From: JAPLLS01 sp041309145
Lineage (GTDB): Bacteria > Omnitrophota > Gorgyraeia > Gygaellales > Profunditerraquicolaceae
Length of the DNA stretch: 8,793 bases
Assembly: GCA_041309145.1 (NCBI GenBank)
Contig: JBFZAG010000037.1
Coordinates: forward strand, 1 to 8,793
Reading direction: 5' to 3'
A model generated the notes under the pieces. That model did not search any database, was not told where the DNA came from, and saw nothing but the letters and a program-made list of their open reading frames with translations. Below are positions 6,101-8,793 of the stretch, piece after piece. The translations under genes were made by a program, and so were the position numbers. How positions within the stretch are numbered: the stretch's first letter is position 1; each line of letters begins with the position of its first letter.

Positions 6101-8413
6101 TCTTTCCGGGTCAATCTCTTTATCTTTGGCGTATTCCAAGGCAAACGGCCTGATCAAATCTACGAGCTCGCTTTCAGGAATAGCTTCTATCTTTTGCAAT
6201 ACATCCTCGATCAAGCTCAGAGAAAGTTTCCCCTGAGCAATAAGAGTGTATAAAACTTGGTAATACAACGGCGCGAATTCCTGCCCATTAGGAAAATTAT
6301 TTAAATCTAGCTTGTCTTTTTCCGGATTCAGAAAGAATTTAAATACCTGTTCCTTATCTATCCCTATGATCGTGCCGGCATCATCCATAATAAAATTAGC
6401 CGCGTGGCTGTCATGGTTAGAAAAGAGCCAGTCGATTACCATCTCCTGCAATATCTGCTGTACCTGAAGAGGCGCGAGAGTATTCACTCGTACCTTGCCG
6501 GAGTTTATTGCCGCCTTGAGATTTTTTAGGGCGCGTTTGGCAAATTCTTCGTTTATATCCCCTTTTTCGTTACTCTTTTTCCAGTCGATCCCAGCCATCC
6601 CCGCCTTCAGGAGCACTTTTTCCAACGTCCCCTGGTTGAACCCCTGCGAGTCGTAATATGTTTGAACGTGCACTTCGACTGGATGATCGGGGAAAATCCG
6701 TTTCATGAACTTGTAGTAGGTCTTCACTCCCAGAGCCCGGTACTTTTGGTCGGGATAGGGATTCTTCTTGTATATCCACAGCTGCCCGTTTTTATCAAGC
6801 CAGAATTCCTTTTTCTTCTCACCGCCGATAGAGGCCGGCCCCAGATACTCCATAGAGAAAGAATCGCCGGCTCTTTCACTTAGTGTATTTCTAAATATTA
6901 GTTTATTAAAAAACTTCCCGGTTGCCTTAATTAACAGTTTAATGTTTTTTACAATGCCGCCGCCGTCTTTCTTGCTTTCCGAAGAAGGCTCTCCTGAGGC
7001 TGACTTAGCGCTTTTTTCCCAGGGGAACGTCTTGGGCATGCCCCCAAATCCCATCAGCCCCAAGACAAATTTATCCTCTGCGGTTATTCCGGGGATATTT
7101 ATCCCTTCTAGATCAACCTCAACTACTTTATAGCCGCCTGACGCTTTCTGCGCTTCCTTGATCCGGCTGACCAGCTTATTAAATTCTTTTACATCGAGCT
7201 CTTCCAGCTTAAGTCCTCTTTGTATTAACAGTCTTTTTAGATCGCTGGAAACCATAGTCGAGTCTTCCATAACAGACTGTTCTATAGCAACTGCCCCGCC
7301 TGCGCGCAAAGTAAAGGAAGAATATTTCCCGCGCAACGCCGCTGCCAGCTCCGCTGTGCTTTTGATCAGGCCGGTCTGGATCTTTCCCAAGAGCTGCAAA
7401 CTCATTCCTCCGGAAAAATATGTCCTGATGCTCTGGCCGTAGGCGCTCTGGTGGTTCTCCTGGACGTTGTATTCCCCGTCCTTGAAGGATTTCTGGTAAG
7501 CTTTAAAATAAGTGTTCTTGTCCCATTTGGCCTGGGAGGTCAGATTATTCAGATCTTTCCCGTCTATTTTACTTGTGACTTGTGACCTTGTGTCTTTGTG
7601 ACTTTGTTTAAACCATTGAGCCAATATCAAGGAATAATATACCTGCCTTAAAGATGAGTATCTCTTGCTGGAGTTTACTTCCCTGGTCAGCCTGGGAATT
7701 ATGGTCTCTCGGATGATCTGGCTGGAGTATTCGTTCAGGATCCTGGACTTTTCATCGGGGAAGCTGTAGTTGGAATTTCCTTTTAAGTAATCCTGCTCTA
7801 ACATTACCTTTAAGGTCGCCTTGTAGATATACGCGCTTCCTTTGGCTTCTCGGACAATGATCTCATCAGGGACGATCCAGGGCCTGGTTAAAGTCGGGAT
7901 GGTGATGTTCTCGCTGCCGTAGAGCTCTTCCGCTCTCTTATACAGCTTGTCCCAGTACTGCCTTCCTTCCAGGGTCTCCGGCGAGGTATACTTGGCGGTA
8001 TCCTTCTTCAGCTGGAGGTCGCATTCCAGCATGATCTTGCCGATATCCGTCTTGGCCAGGTTTTCATCGATGATTTCTTTAGGCGAATCCGGCCTTAAGT
8101 TCACCCAGAACGTATCATTAGGCAAGGCTATTCCGATAAAGAAATATTTAAGTAATTCCGCGGTGGCTTTTTCCAGGACCTCAGGCTTGTTTTCTTTAGT
8201 CGATCCTTTATCCAGCAATAATTTGAAGTCGTTGTTCAGCTGGTCATAGGATAAATACCGCAAGTGCAGGGGGCGGTATTTCTCAAAGGCGATGGAGTTA
8301 TACATGTTCGACAATCTGCTGGAAATGTCCAGCTGACCGGCGATCTGGGCAAAGCCTACCTGCTCAAAGGCAAAACAAAATGACATGAAGAAAACGATGA
8401 TTTTTTTGAACAT
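1..8413 (-). CDS. Giant secreted multidomain protein, C-terminus cut by window edge
   Basis: The minus-strand frame opens at ATG 8413-8411 and runs to base 1 without a stop in my translation: 2,804 full codons plus one base. An in-frame TAA at 8440-8438 with no other start codon between it and the ATG fixes the start, and a signal peptide follows at once. The order is signal peptide, N-terminal block, repeat B, PI3/4-kinase-like domain, proline linker with coiled coil, possible HAD-like domain, helical region, repeat A, long helical region, zinc peptidase, helical region, GGIDFR tail. Several joints carry KDGG-type spacers. No Shine-Dalgarno sequence is visible; the upstream bases are A-rich. 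I recall this architecture from large exported proteins of Omnitrophota, though no search was possible. The overall role is unknown; a multi-enzyme effector is a guess. Confidence is high for the ORF and moderate for its lineage. Confidence 0.95.
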   Translation of the reverse strand, partial: MFKKIIVFFMSFCFAFEQVGFAQIAGQLDISSRLSNMYNSIAFEKYRPLHLRYLSYDQLNNDFKLLLDKGSTKENKPEVLEKATAELLKYFFIGIALPNDTFWVNLRPDSPKEIIDENLAKTDIGKIMLECDLQLKKDTAKYTSPETLEGRQYWDKLYKRAEELYGSENITIPTLTRPWIVPDEIIVREAKGSAYIYKATLKVMLEQDYLKGNSNYSFPDEKSRILNEYSSQIIRETIIPRLTREVNSSKRYSSLRQVYYSLILAQWFKQSHKDTRSQVTSKIDGKDLNNLTSQAKWDKNTYFKAYQKSFKDGEYNVQENHQSAYGQSIRTYFSGGMSLQLLGKIQTGLIKSTAELAAALRGKYSSFTLRAGGAVAIEQSVMEDSTMVSSDLKRLLIQRGLKLEELDVKEFNKLVSRIKEAQKASGGYKVVEVDLEGINIPGITAEDKFVLGLMGFGGMPKTFPWEKSAKSASGEPSSESKKDGGGIVKNIKLLIKATGKFFNKLIFRNTLSERAGDSFSMEYLGPASIGGEKKKEFWLDKNGQLWIYKKNPYPDQKYRALGVKTYYKFMKRIFPDHPVEVHVQTYYDSQGFNQGTLEKVLLKAGMAGIDWKKSNEKGDINEEFAKRALKNLKAAINSGKVRVNTLAPLQVQQILQEMVIDWLFSNHDSHAANFIMDDAGTIIGIDKEQVFKFFLNPEKDKLDLNNFPNGQEFAPLYYQVLYTLIAQGKLSLSLIEDVLQKIEAIPESELVDLIRPFALEYAKDKEIDPERFIQDFLKRKRTLRSDFEGFFNKIVKQYSKSLDLINQDYNFAFLADPAWVNKVKEAILPESNIPTELKLKEVIAAFIMNPENFRRNWGFLNIDPSKEPPPETPPASSSQPVFNKNSEVHVKLGQMYRLASSLVQRLKNAADRFEAVNEMINAYAAELRVSGKLAQEQEAALEKTRERLIEQIRAPPPRVETMKTKFRLLSSWVAELRKTKSHFHRVYLPRDAGFFYSIDKLLEDELGPVSDYDAGSSVYFLSRARMSGEKNWLVYNKMSTIVYIAYVNTEKEPVTVFYRAVRDGFRKAYLEDAQFRAMADSVRQELIELGYDKEDKLIFVDTGFKATIPFFLKNVLDLNRSESELVDEAGEEKIEVAAIQPSEVLAFYRALFGFELDMFSAEERLLIEALAKSFNEGRDLGGKLENGLAHPMDLNIENWQIEESKAAERLEFFYEQILLFQMVLAFLERRAGIEEAVKDQPELVKAKAINEALKEDFKQLWATDPQFKFIMEEFFNKNKNLNAEVIKSGIEQKMFSNFLSHELTANAFSVQPLVLQGVKDAVFKSPEWELMLKDTAVITPSEEFTGIVTTLFLQKFNVKFDKKLSLLQAQQFMNYLEPEVKEELLASLSKEQRALAEKFLKDGGEAAAKKDAGNIAPAIEQAVMEDSTVVSSDLKRLLIQRGLKLEELDVKEFNKLVSRIKEAQKASCVYKVVEVDLEGINIPGITAEDKFVLGLMGFGGMPKTFPWEKSAKPASGEPSSESKKDGGDIAQINEIIDQLAEILANPWPVSFEHTQRQLIPALNKLNIFSPEEVGKEIAGRLINGQGIISRQENQITFFQSRESQPDEALARFFDNYILGELGKEISRAIFYELMARLDASSRVYESVPEALVIAELINKSIRKFSEDQEVFDYVRQKVRQEYKKRIILPSERIRLIPGYQEYFEPVLSQEKGFQFKADGLRKLREDALRSANRGAAGSRYLRECLDLINKGVIFSLQDIQFIPNYREYFEPSELLIEAGLDFKPYFARKVNNIRDVLLRKRLLALEQEVSLRRKVLGNILQAFLGGEDSFIVFSWLLEELETGSFAPDAQLTLLSTLFNSWQKTEHEKNRIYERLCAVTIKAVQTSRNDEQKIMALNILVKLTHRYGSGQAAESVINLVSERLPVLAKTILAEEEAIRKDPARKQDILKANMEELEYLLQALAGIAGRTINSSEPLDRDLTAKIIKIFMETADSKIFGRNIAAESVSNLSLLIPRGDPAVLEWFAGQLAAGDQQKQDLTALLTGSPSDRELQEMLKSGIVDRERKIGYLLLLRFQERRELLGWIIRDEKADIGLRLYAFTLYSGQGFGYLDISERGDVESTFDEEELIRLMDYLAPEVNAFVRGVFFQNQEAYEGLLNNIVLQDEVLKTYAAAVLLVARQQVPRANPKDMVATVYKIRNSRLQPYWDNANSDFMVGGFSFARLRLPGAVFLQILAHEVMHDLLLSRYPIKDLSSGIMHEALADLYAKVFFNSFAEPGDLDSREFEKELSYEKNFEAVIGSDGNAIESHEGARAQLQLIRNFFNNHLINLDVNRLMQIGFKALIERGVFSEEGISEIFSDILQRYFKEESGGSSSAEYGFGGFLVKFGMSFKSGFKNIWLESSDNFAQPVLPYDRIQEIFGYPSFPGVYGANQDRSPQPGDNLATQKDGGKKNKLRFQVSLLDAIDIKQQSVFLTPEQRTNLLRGLEEKDENVQYRIIAVLLRLDGQQQADLKEQAKLWIDQDVRGLLEKALRTAADLKPELAGELKLAAAATGEEKLSAQAVKALQARVLEDQFKEGAQVAETELLQRVLTCIKEKYYNEKLLKPKQLKELSREEPDKSKKYKDKQQSLQRLMSSLGVNDGIYIYTTSLRGIFQLLTDPSAVQLGILGTIYSHFHSQSQDALTFAMIEEKLKGRGLNDIKPGREVDLRVLEALKIMTLDKMGNEIRITKIDEELFKVAYPSIVVSPGEGALDGGGPVKKGGIDFRGLPIINQPGALPLPAGTNQLPMVNIADLDQEWQQIETMA
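179..1066 (-). other. Helical C-terminal region (residues 2450-2745)
   Basis: The first half is helical and Gln/Leu/Lys rich (RTNLLRGLEEKDENVQYRII, ELKLAAAATGEEKLSAQAVK), with a HEAT-like look. The second half has a compact part (GVNDGIYIYTTSLRGIFQLL, then GTIYSHFHSQSQDALTFAMI and LRVLEALKIMTLDKMGNEI) that could be a small winged-helix-like fold. I recognise no enzyme motif here. Confidence 0.35.
1067..1333 (-). other. Spacer with Gly/Ser-rich start and KDGG end (residues about 2361-2449)
   Basis: ESGGSSSAEYGFGGFLVKFG leads into an unrecognised stretch (FKNIWLESSDNFAQPVLPYD) that ends LATQKDGGKKNK (Asp2447). The GFGG segment loosely echoes the GFGG of the A/B repeat, and both lie ahead of a KDGG spacer. 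It probably links the peptidase part to the last helical part. Confidence 0.45.
1334..1831 (-). other. Gluzincin-type zinc metallopeptidase domain (residues about 2195-2360)
   Basis: FLQILAHEVMHDLL contains HEVMH (His2236, Glu2237, His2240), the HExxH zinc site. After 18 residues comes Glu2259 in IMHEALADLYAK, giving HExxH-x18-E, the spacing of gluzincins such as the M1 family. The HEALAD context also resembles the third-ligand helix of other gluzincins. A beta-type stretch (MVGGFSFARLRLPG) precedes the active-site helix, as is usual. All catalytic and metal ligands appear present, so a working zinc protease is plausible. The family cannot be fixed by eye, and substrate or self-processing roles are unknown. 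Confidence 0.75.
1814..3832 (-). other. Long alpha-helical region, possibly HEAT/ARM-like (residues 1528-2200)
   Basis: About 670 residues are made of amphipathic helices, for example IVFSWLLEELETGSFAPDAQ, KIMALNILVKLTHRYGSGQA and ERKIGYLLLLRFQERRELLG. The pattern of paired helices and short loops resembles an alpha-solenoid, but I cannot assign a specific repeat family. No catalytic motif is visible. A short tandem repeat lies within it (3014-3358). The zinc peptidase domain follows directly, so this region could position substrates or mediate binding. Confidence 0.45.
3014..3358 (-). repeat. Degenerate two-copy protein repeat with IPxYxEYFEP core
   Basis: IPGYQEYFEP at residues 1696-1705 and IPNYREYFEP at 1762-1771 are 66 residues apart. 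Each is preceded by a similar lead-in (SERIRL, LQDIQF) and followed by a helix with Phe/Lys/Arg spacing (FKADGLRKLREDALR, FKPYFARKVNNIRDVLLR). DNA identity is clear only around the core, so this is an older duplication than copies A and B. The likely meaning is a repeated helical binding unit. Confidence 0.65.
3834..4162 (-). repeat. Direct repeat copy A (residues 1418-1527), 329 bp
   Basis: This is the second copy of the block at 6960-7288. The 10 differences lie at 3877, 3935, 4007, 4008, 4012, 4025, 4129, 4150, 4151 and 4160. Four are silent and six change five residues (for example SCVY against SGGY at 4004-4015). The share of replacement changes suggests a recent duplication or gene conversion rather than long conservation. 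It again ends in SESKKDGG (Asp1525) and separates two unrelated regions. Confidence 0.97.
4214..5038 (-). other. Unrecognised mainly helical region (residues 1126-1400)
   Basis: This region is rich in Glu, Lys, Leu and Phe with amphipathic helical periodicity, for example AERLEFFYEQILLFQMVLAF and FKQLWATDPQFKFIMEEFFN. I see no catalytic motif. It ends in EKFLKDGG (Asp1402) and a second degenerate spacer AAAKKDAG (Asp1411), just before repeat copy A. It may be a scaffold or adaptor domain. Confidence 0.4.
5039..5491 (-). other. Possible HAD-like hydrolase domain (residues about 975-1125)
   Basis: Three short motifs fall in an order recalling HAD-type hydrolases of polysaccharide clusters: VYLPRDAGFF (Asp991, compare the ARDGYLL-type motif), YFLSRARM (Ser1022, Arg1023, compare the VSRR motif) and KLIFVDTGFKATIPFFLKNV (Asp1101, compare the VDIGW-GT motif). 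The intervening sequence (VYIAYVNTEKEPVTVFYR) is alpha/beta in character. If correct, it would be a phosphatase or phosphotransferase module next to the kinase-like one. The match is from memory and weak, so the domain may be something unrelated. Profile comparison against HAD families would settle it. Confidence 0.35.
5519..5827 (-). other. Proline-rich linker and predicted coiled coil (residues 863-965)
   Basis: DPSKEPPPETPPASSSQP (residues about 863-880) is a flexible Pro/Ser linker. It is followed by a charged helical stretch, with VHVKLGQMYRLASSLVQRLK and then LAQEQEAALEKTRERLIEQI, up to a second short proline run (APPPR). The hydrophobic spacing suits a coiled coil or long helical hairpin. 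It marks the boundary between the kinase-like part and the next globular part. This is composition-based only. Confidence 0.55.
6014..6871 (-). other. PI3/PI4-kinase-like or HipA-like kinase domain (residues about 515-800)
   Basis: The N-lobe-like part has a Gly-rich turn (PASIGG, near 529) followed by EFWLDKNGQLWIYKK, in which Lys549 or Lys550 could bind ATP. A helical stretch (YRALGVKTYYKFMKRIFP) follows. The catalytic loop reads SNHDSHAANF, with Asp668, His670 and Asn673 in the D-x-x-H-x-x-N spacing of PI3/PI4-kinases (DRHxxN). Next comes IIGIDKEQ, with Asp686 at the place of the metal-binding Asp of the family's IDFG motif. The key residues look intact, so activity is plausible. Whether the substrate is lipid or protein cannot be told. 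HipA and actin-fragmin-kinase relatives share this fold and are alternatives. The domain boundaries are approximate. Confidence 0.7.
6960..7288 (-). repeat. Direct repeat copy B (residues 376-485), 329 bp
   Basis: This segment matches 3834-4162 over 329 bases with 10 mismatches and no gaps (about 97% identity). The offset is 3,126 bases, exactly 1,042 codons, so both copies are read in the same frame. It encodes AIEQSVMEDSTMVSSDLKRL, then a compact alpha/beta-looking part (KVVEVDLEGINIPG and FVLGLMGFGGMPKTFPWEK), then a Ser/Glu/Lys spacer ending SESKKDGG. It separates the N-terminal block from the kinase-like domain. I do not recognise the fold. Beyond its ends the two copies are unrelated. 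Confidence 0.97.
7289..8347 (-). other. Conserved N-terminal block of secreted Omnitrophota-type proteins (residues 23-375)
   Basis: This block begins QIAGQLDISSRL and includes PLHLRYLSYDQLNNDFKLLL, ALPNDTFWVNLRPDSP, LQLKKDTAKYTSPETLEG, ENITIPTLTRPWIVPDEII and YKATLKVMLEQDYL, then NEYSSQIIRETIIPRLTREV, LRQVYYSLILAQWF and YGQSIRTYFSGG. From memory, very similar segments open many exported proteins of uncultured Omnitrophota, directly after the signal peptide and ahead of diverse C-terminal domains. I know no function for it; its position suggests an export, anchoring or folding module. It is interrupted near residues 270-281 by a low-complexity insertion. The lineage link is recollection, not a database result. 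Confidence 0.65.
7571..7606 (-). repeat. Degenerate CAAGTCA-type microsatellite inside the coding frame
   Basis: On the minus strand the tract reads as about four and a half units: CAAAGTCA, CAAAGACA, CAAGGTCA, CAAGTCA, CAAGT. It encodes residues 270-281 (QSHKDTRSQVTS), a polar stretch unlike its surroundings, located between the AQWF segment and the DLNNLTS segment of the N-terminal block. The 36-base tract keeps the frame. It looks like slippage-derived or inserted intergenic-type repeat DNA. Confidence 0.75.
8348..8413 (-). other. Sec-type signal peptide (residues 1-22)
   Basis: Residues 1-22 read MFKKIIVFFMSFCFAF followed by EQVGFA. Two lysines form the n-region, a hydrophobic run of about 12 residues forms the core, and G-F-A before Gln23 is a plausible signal peptidase I site. 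The cysteine at 13 lies within the hydrophobic core and does not form a lipobox, so a lipoprotein is unlikely. The protein should therefore be exported across the inner membrane, which is unexpected for a polypeptide carrying a kinase-like domain. Confidence 0.85.
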
Positions 8414-8583
8414 AGTTTTAGCTTTTTGAAAAGTGTTTTAAAAGTGGACAAAAAAAATTCTCTTGATCTTTAAATACCTGCGATTGAGAGAGTTCTGATT
8501 TATCAGCCTTAATAAAGTATGCCTTATTTTGAGGGTACTTTCAAGGAATTTCCCGGCGAAAACGAAAACGTTTTCATTGTAAC
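8414..8583 (-). other. Predicted 5' leader of the giant gene, no Shine-Dalgarno seen
   Basis: This A/T-rich leader of about 170 nt starts at the inferred transcription start. A short imperfectly palindromic element, CTGATTTATCAG on the plus strand, lies at 8495-8506. The bases before the ATG (CAAAAAGCTAAAACT) have no GGAG-like motif, so initiation may depend on an unstructured A-rich region. I see no known riboswitch and no small gene. Confidence 0.4.
8564..8575. promoter_or_regulatory. LacI-family-like operator palindrome
   Basis: GAAAACGTTTTC is a perfect 12-bp palindrome with the central AAACGTTT typical of LacI/GalR-family operators, including PurR-, FruR- and cre-like sites. It lies about 10 bases downstream of the predicted start point, where a bound repressor would block transcription. 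No regulator gene is in the window. Confidence 0.45.
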
Positions 8584-8590
8584 TATTTTA

Positions 8591-8619
8591 TATATAATAA
8601 GTTATAACTACGGTCTCAA
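8591..8619 (-). promoter_or_regulatory. Sigma-70-type promoter for the giant gene
   Basis: On the minus strand, TTGAGA (8619-8614) and TATATA (8596-8591) are separated by 17 bases, close to TTGACA-N17-TATAAT. Transcription would start near 8583, leaving a leader of about 170 nt. The region is very A/T-rich, so a chance match is possible. Confidence 0.5.
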
Positions 8620-8676
8620 AGGCTGCTTTTAAAAAAATTGTTTTCAAACCGATTAAAATATTACGATATTACAAAT

Positions 8677-8753
8677 AAAAAGGGCGCTAGGTTTGGGATT
8701 TGATGGGCTGGCTTACTTTTGGCTGATAAACCAGTTTCCTAGGCGCCCTTTTT
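8677..8753. terminator. Long inverted repeat with U-tracts on both strands: bidirectional terminator or small structured RNA
   Basis: AAAAAGGGCGCTAGG (8677-8691) pairs with CCTAGGCGCCCTTTTT (8738-8753) with one bulged base. Either strand ends in five T after a GC-rich stem. The interior is 46 bases, too long for a plain terminator loop. On the minus strand it folds further into a 9-bp stem, CUGGUUUAU with GUAAGCCAG, around a 9-nt loop; two of these pairs are G-U and become C-A mismatches on the plus strand. Folding therefore favours a minus-strand RNA. It could end an upstream minus-strand gene or be an independent RNA. It matches no RNA family I know. Confidence 0.6.
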
Positions 8754-8772
8754 AATCTCGCTCAATTTAGGC

Positions 8773-8789
8773 CTGCGGCTCTCCCGCAG
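8773..8789. other. Small perfect GC-rich hairpin at the window edge
   Basis: CTGCGG (8773-8778) and CCGCAG (8784-8789) form a 6-bp stem with a 5-base loop. No T-tract follows directly on either strand. It may belong to the element at 8677-8753 or to a gene or RNA beyond the edge; too little is visible to say. Confidence 0.35.
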
Positions 8790-8793
8790 CAAC

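Noticed and set aside
6570..6779. Minus-strand 69-codon frame
   Set aside because: It lies in another frame within the kinase-like domain of the giant gene; its low-complexity Ser/Arg/Gly content and lack of its own start signals mark it as a shadow.
3834..7288. Composite transposon or insertion sequence bounded by the two direct repeats
   Set aside because: There is no transposase, no terminal inverted repeats and no target duplication; the repeats encode part of the same protein and keep its frame.
7571..7606. CRISPR-like array
   Set aside because: The units are 7-8 bases, contiguous and degenerate, with no spacers and no cas genes.
105..8249. Many plus-strand open frames of 60-133 codons across the window (for example 4296-4697, 6768-7133, 7947-8249)
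   Set aside because: All lie antisense to the continuous minus-strand frame, lack recognisable domains and are Ser/Leu/Phe-rich as expected of shadows. The pair at 3816-4025 and 6768-7133 look alike only because they cover the duplicated block.
8571..8598. Plus-strand promoter (TTTTCA, 16 bases, TATAAT) reading toward the terminator
   Set aside because: The -35 is poor and the -10 lies in an A/T run shared with the better minus-strand promoter; no plus-strand gene follows.
8677..8793. Riboswitch (glycine, c-di-GMP, preQ1 or fluoride)
   Set aside because: The GGGAGAGCC stretch near the edge recalls a glycine aptamer, but the rest of the conserved core is absent, and no other known aptamer consensus fits.

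Overview
The window is almost entirely one minus-strand gene. An uninterrupted reading frame starts at an ATG at 8413-8411 and is still open at base 1, giving 2,804 complete codons with no stop seen in a hand translation. The protein is a giant, exported, multidomain polypeptide whose C-terminus lies beyond the window edge. The plus-strand open frames across this stretch are antisense shadows.

The likely source is an uncultured bacterium of the Omnitrophota (formerly OP3, PVC superphylum). This rests on recalled family features, not a search: the N-terminal block after the signal peptide (with PLHLRYLSYD, LPNDTFWVNLRPDSP and TIPTLTRPWIVPDE), the KDGG-type spacers, and the C-terminal GGIDFRGLPI motif. 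I associate all three with large secreted Omnitrophota proteins. Base composition is middling, and the start codon has no clear Shine-Dalgarno sequence.

Protein layout, N to C (high to low coordinates): signal peptide (residues 1-22); lineage-type N-terminal block (23-375) with a small DNA microsatellite inside it; repeat copy B (376-485); a PI3/PI4-kinase-like or HipA-like domain (about 515-800) with an intact D-x-x-H-x-x-N plus IID/GID catalytic pattern; proline-rich linker and coiled coil (863-965); a possible HAD-like domain (about 975-1125); helical region (1126-1400); repeat copy A (1418-1527), 97% identical in DNA to copy B; a long helical region (1528-2200) with a degenerate tandem repeat; a gluzincin-type zinc peptidase domain (HEVMH-x18-E, residues 2236-2259); another helical region; and the start of the GGIDFR C-terminal region.

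The 380 bases upstream of the gene hold a plausible sigma-70-type promoter, a perfect 12-bp LacI-family-like palindrome just downstream of the predicted transcription start, a leader of about 170 nt, and a long inverted repeat with U-tracts on both strands. That repeat is either a bidirectional terminator or a small structured RNA. Part of it is complementary over 14 nt to the gene's own leader.

The main point of interest is a secreted polypeptide that joins a kinase-like fold, a possible phosphatase-like fold and a zinc protease with near-identical duplicated spacer modules. It reads as a modular effector or polyvalent protein, which would fit a host-associated or predatory lifestyle. That functional reading is inference.
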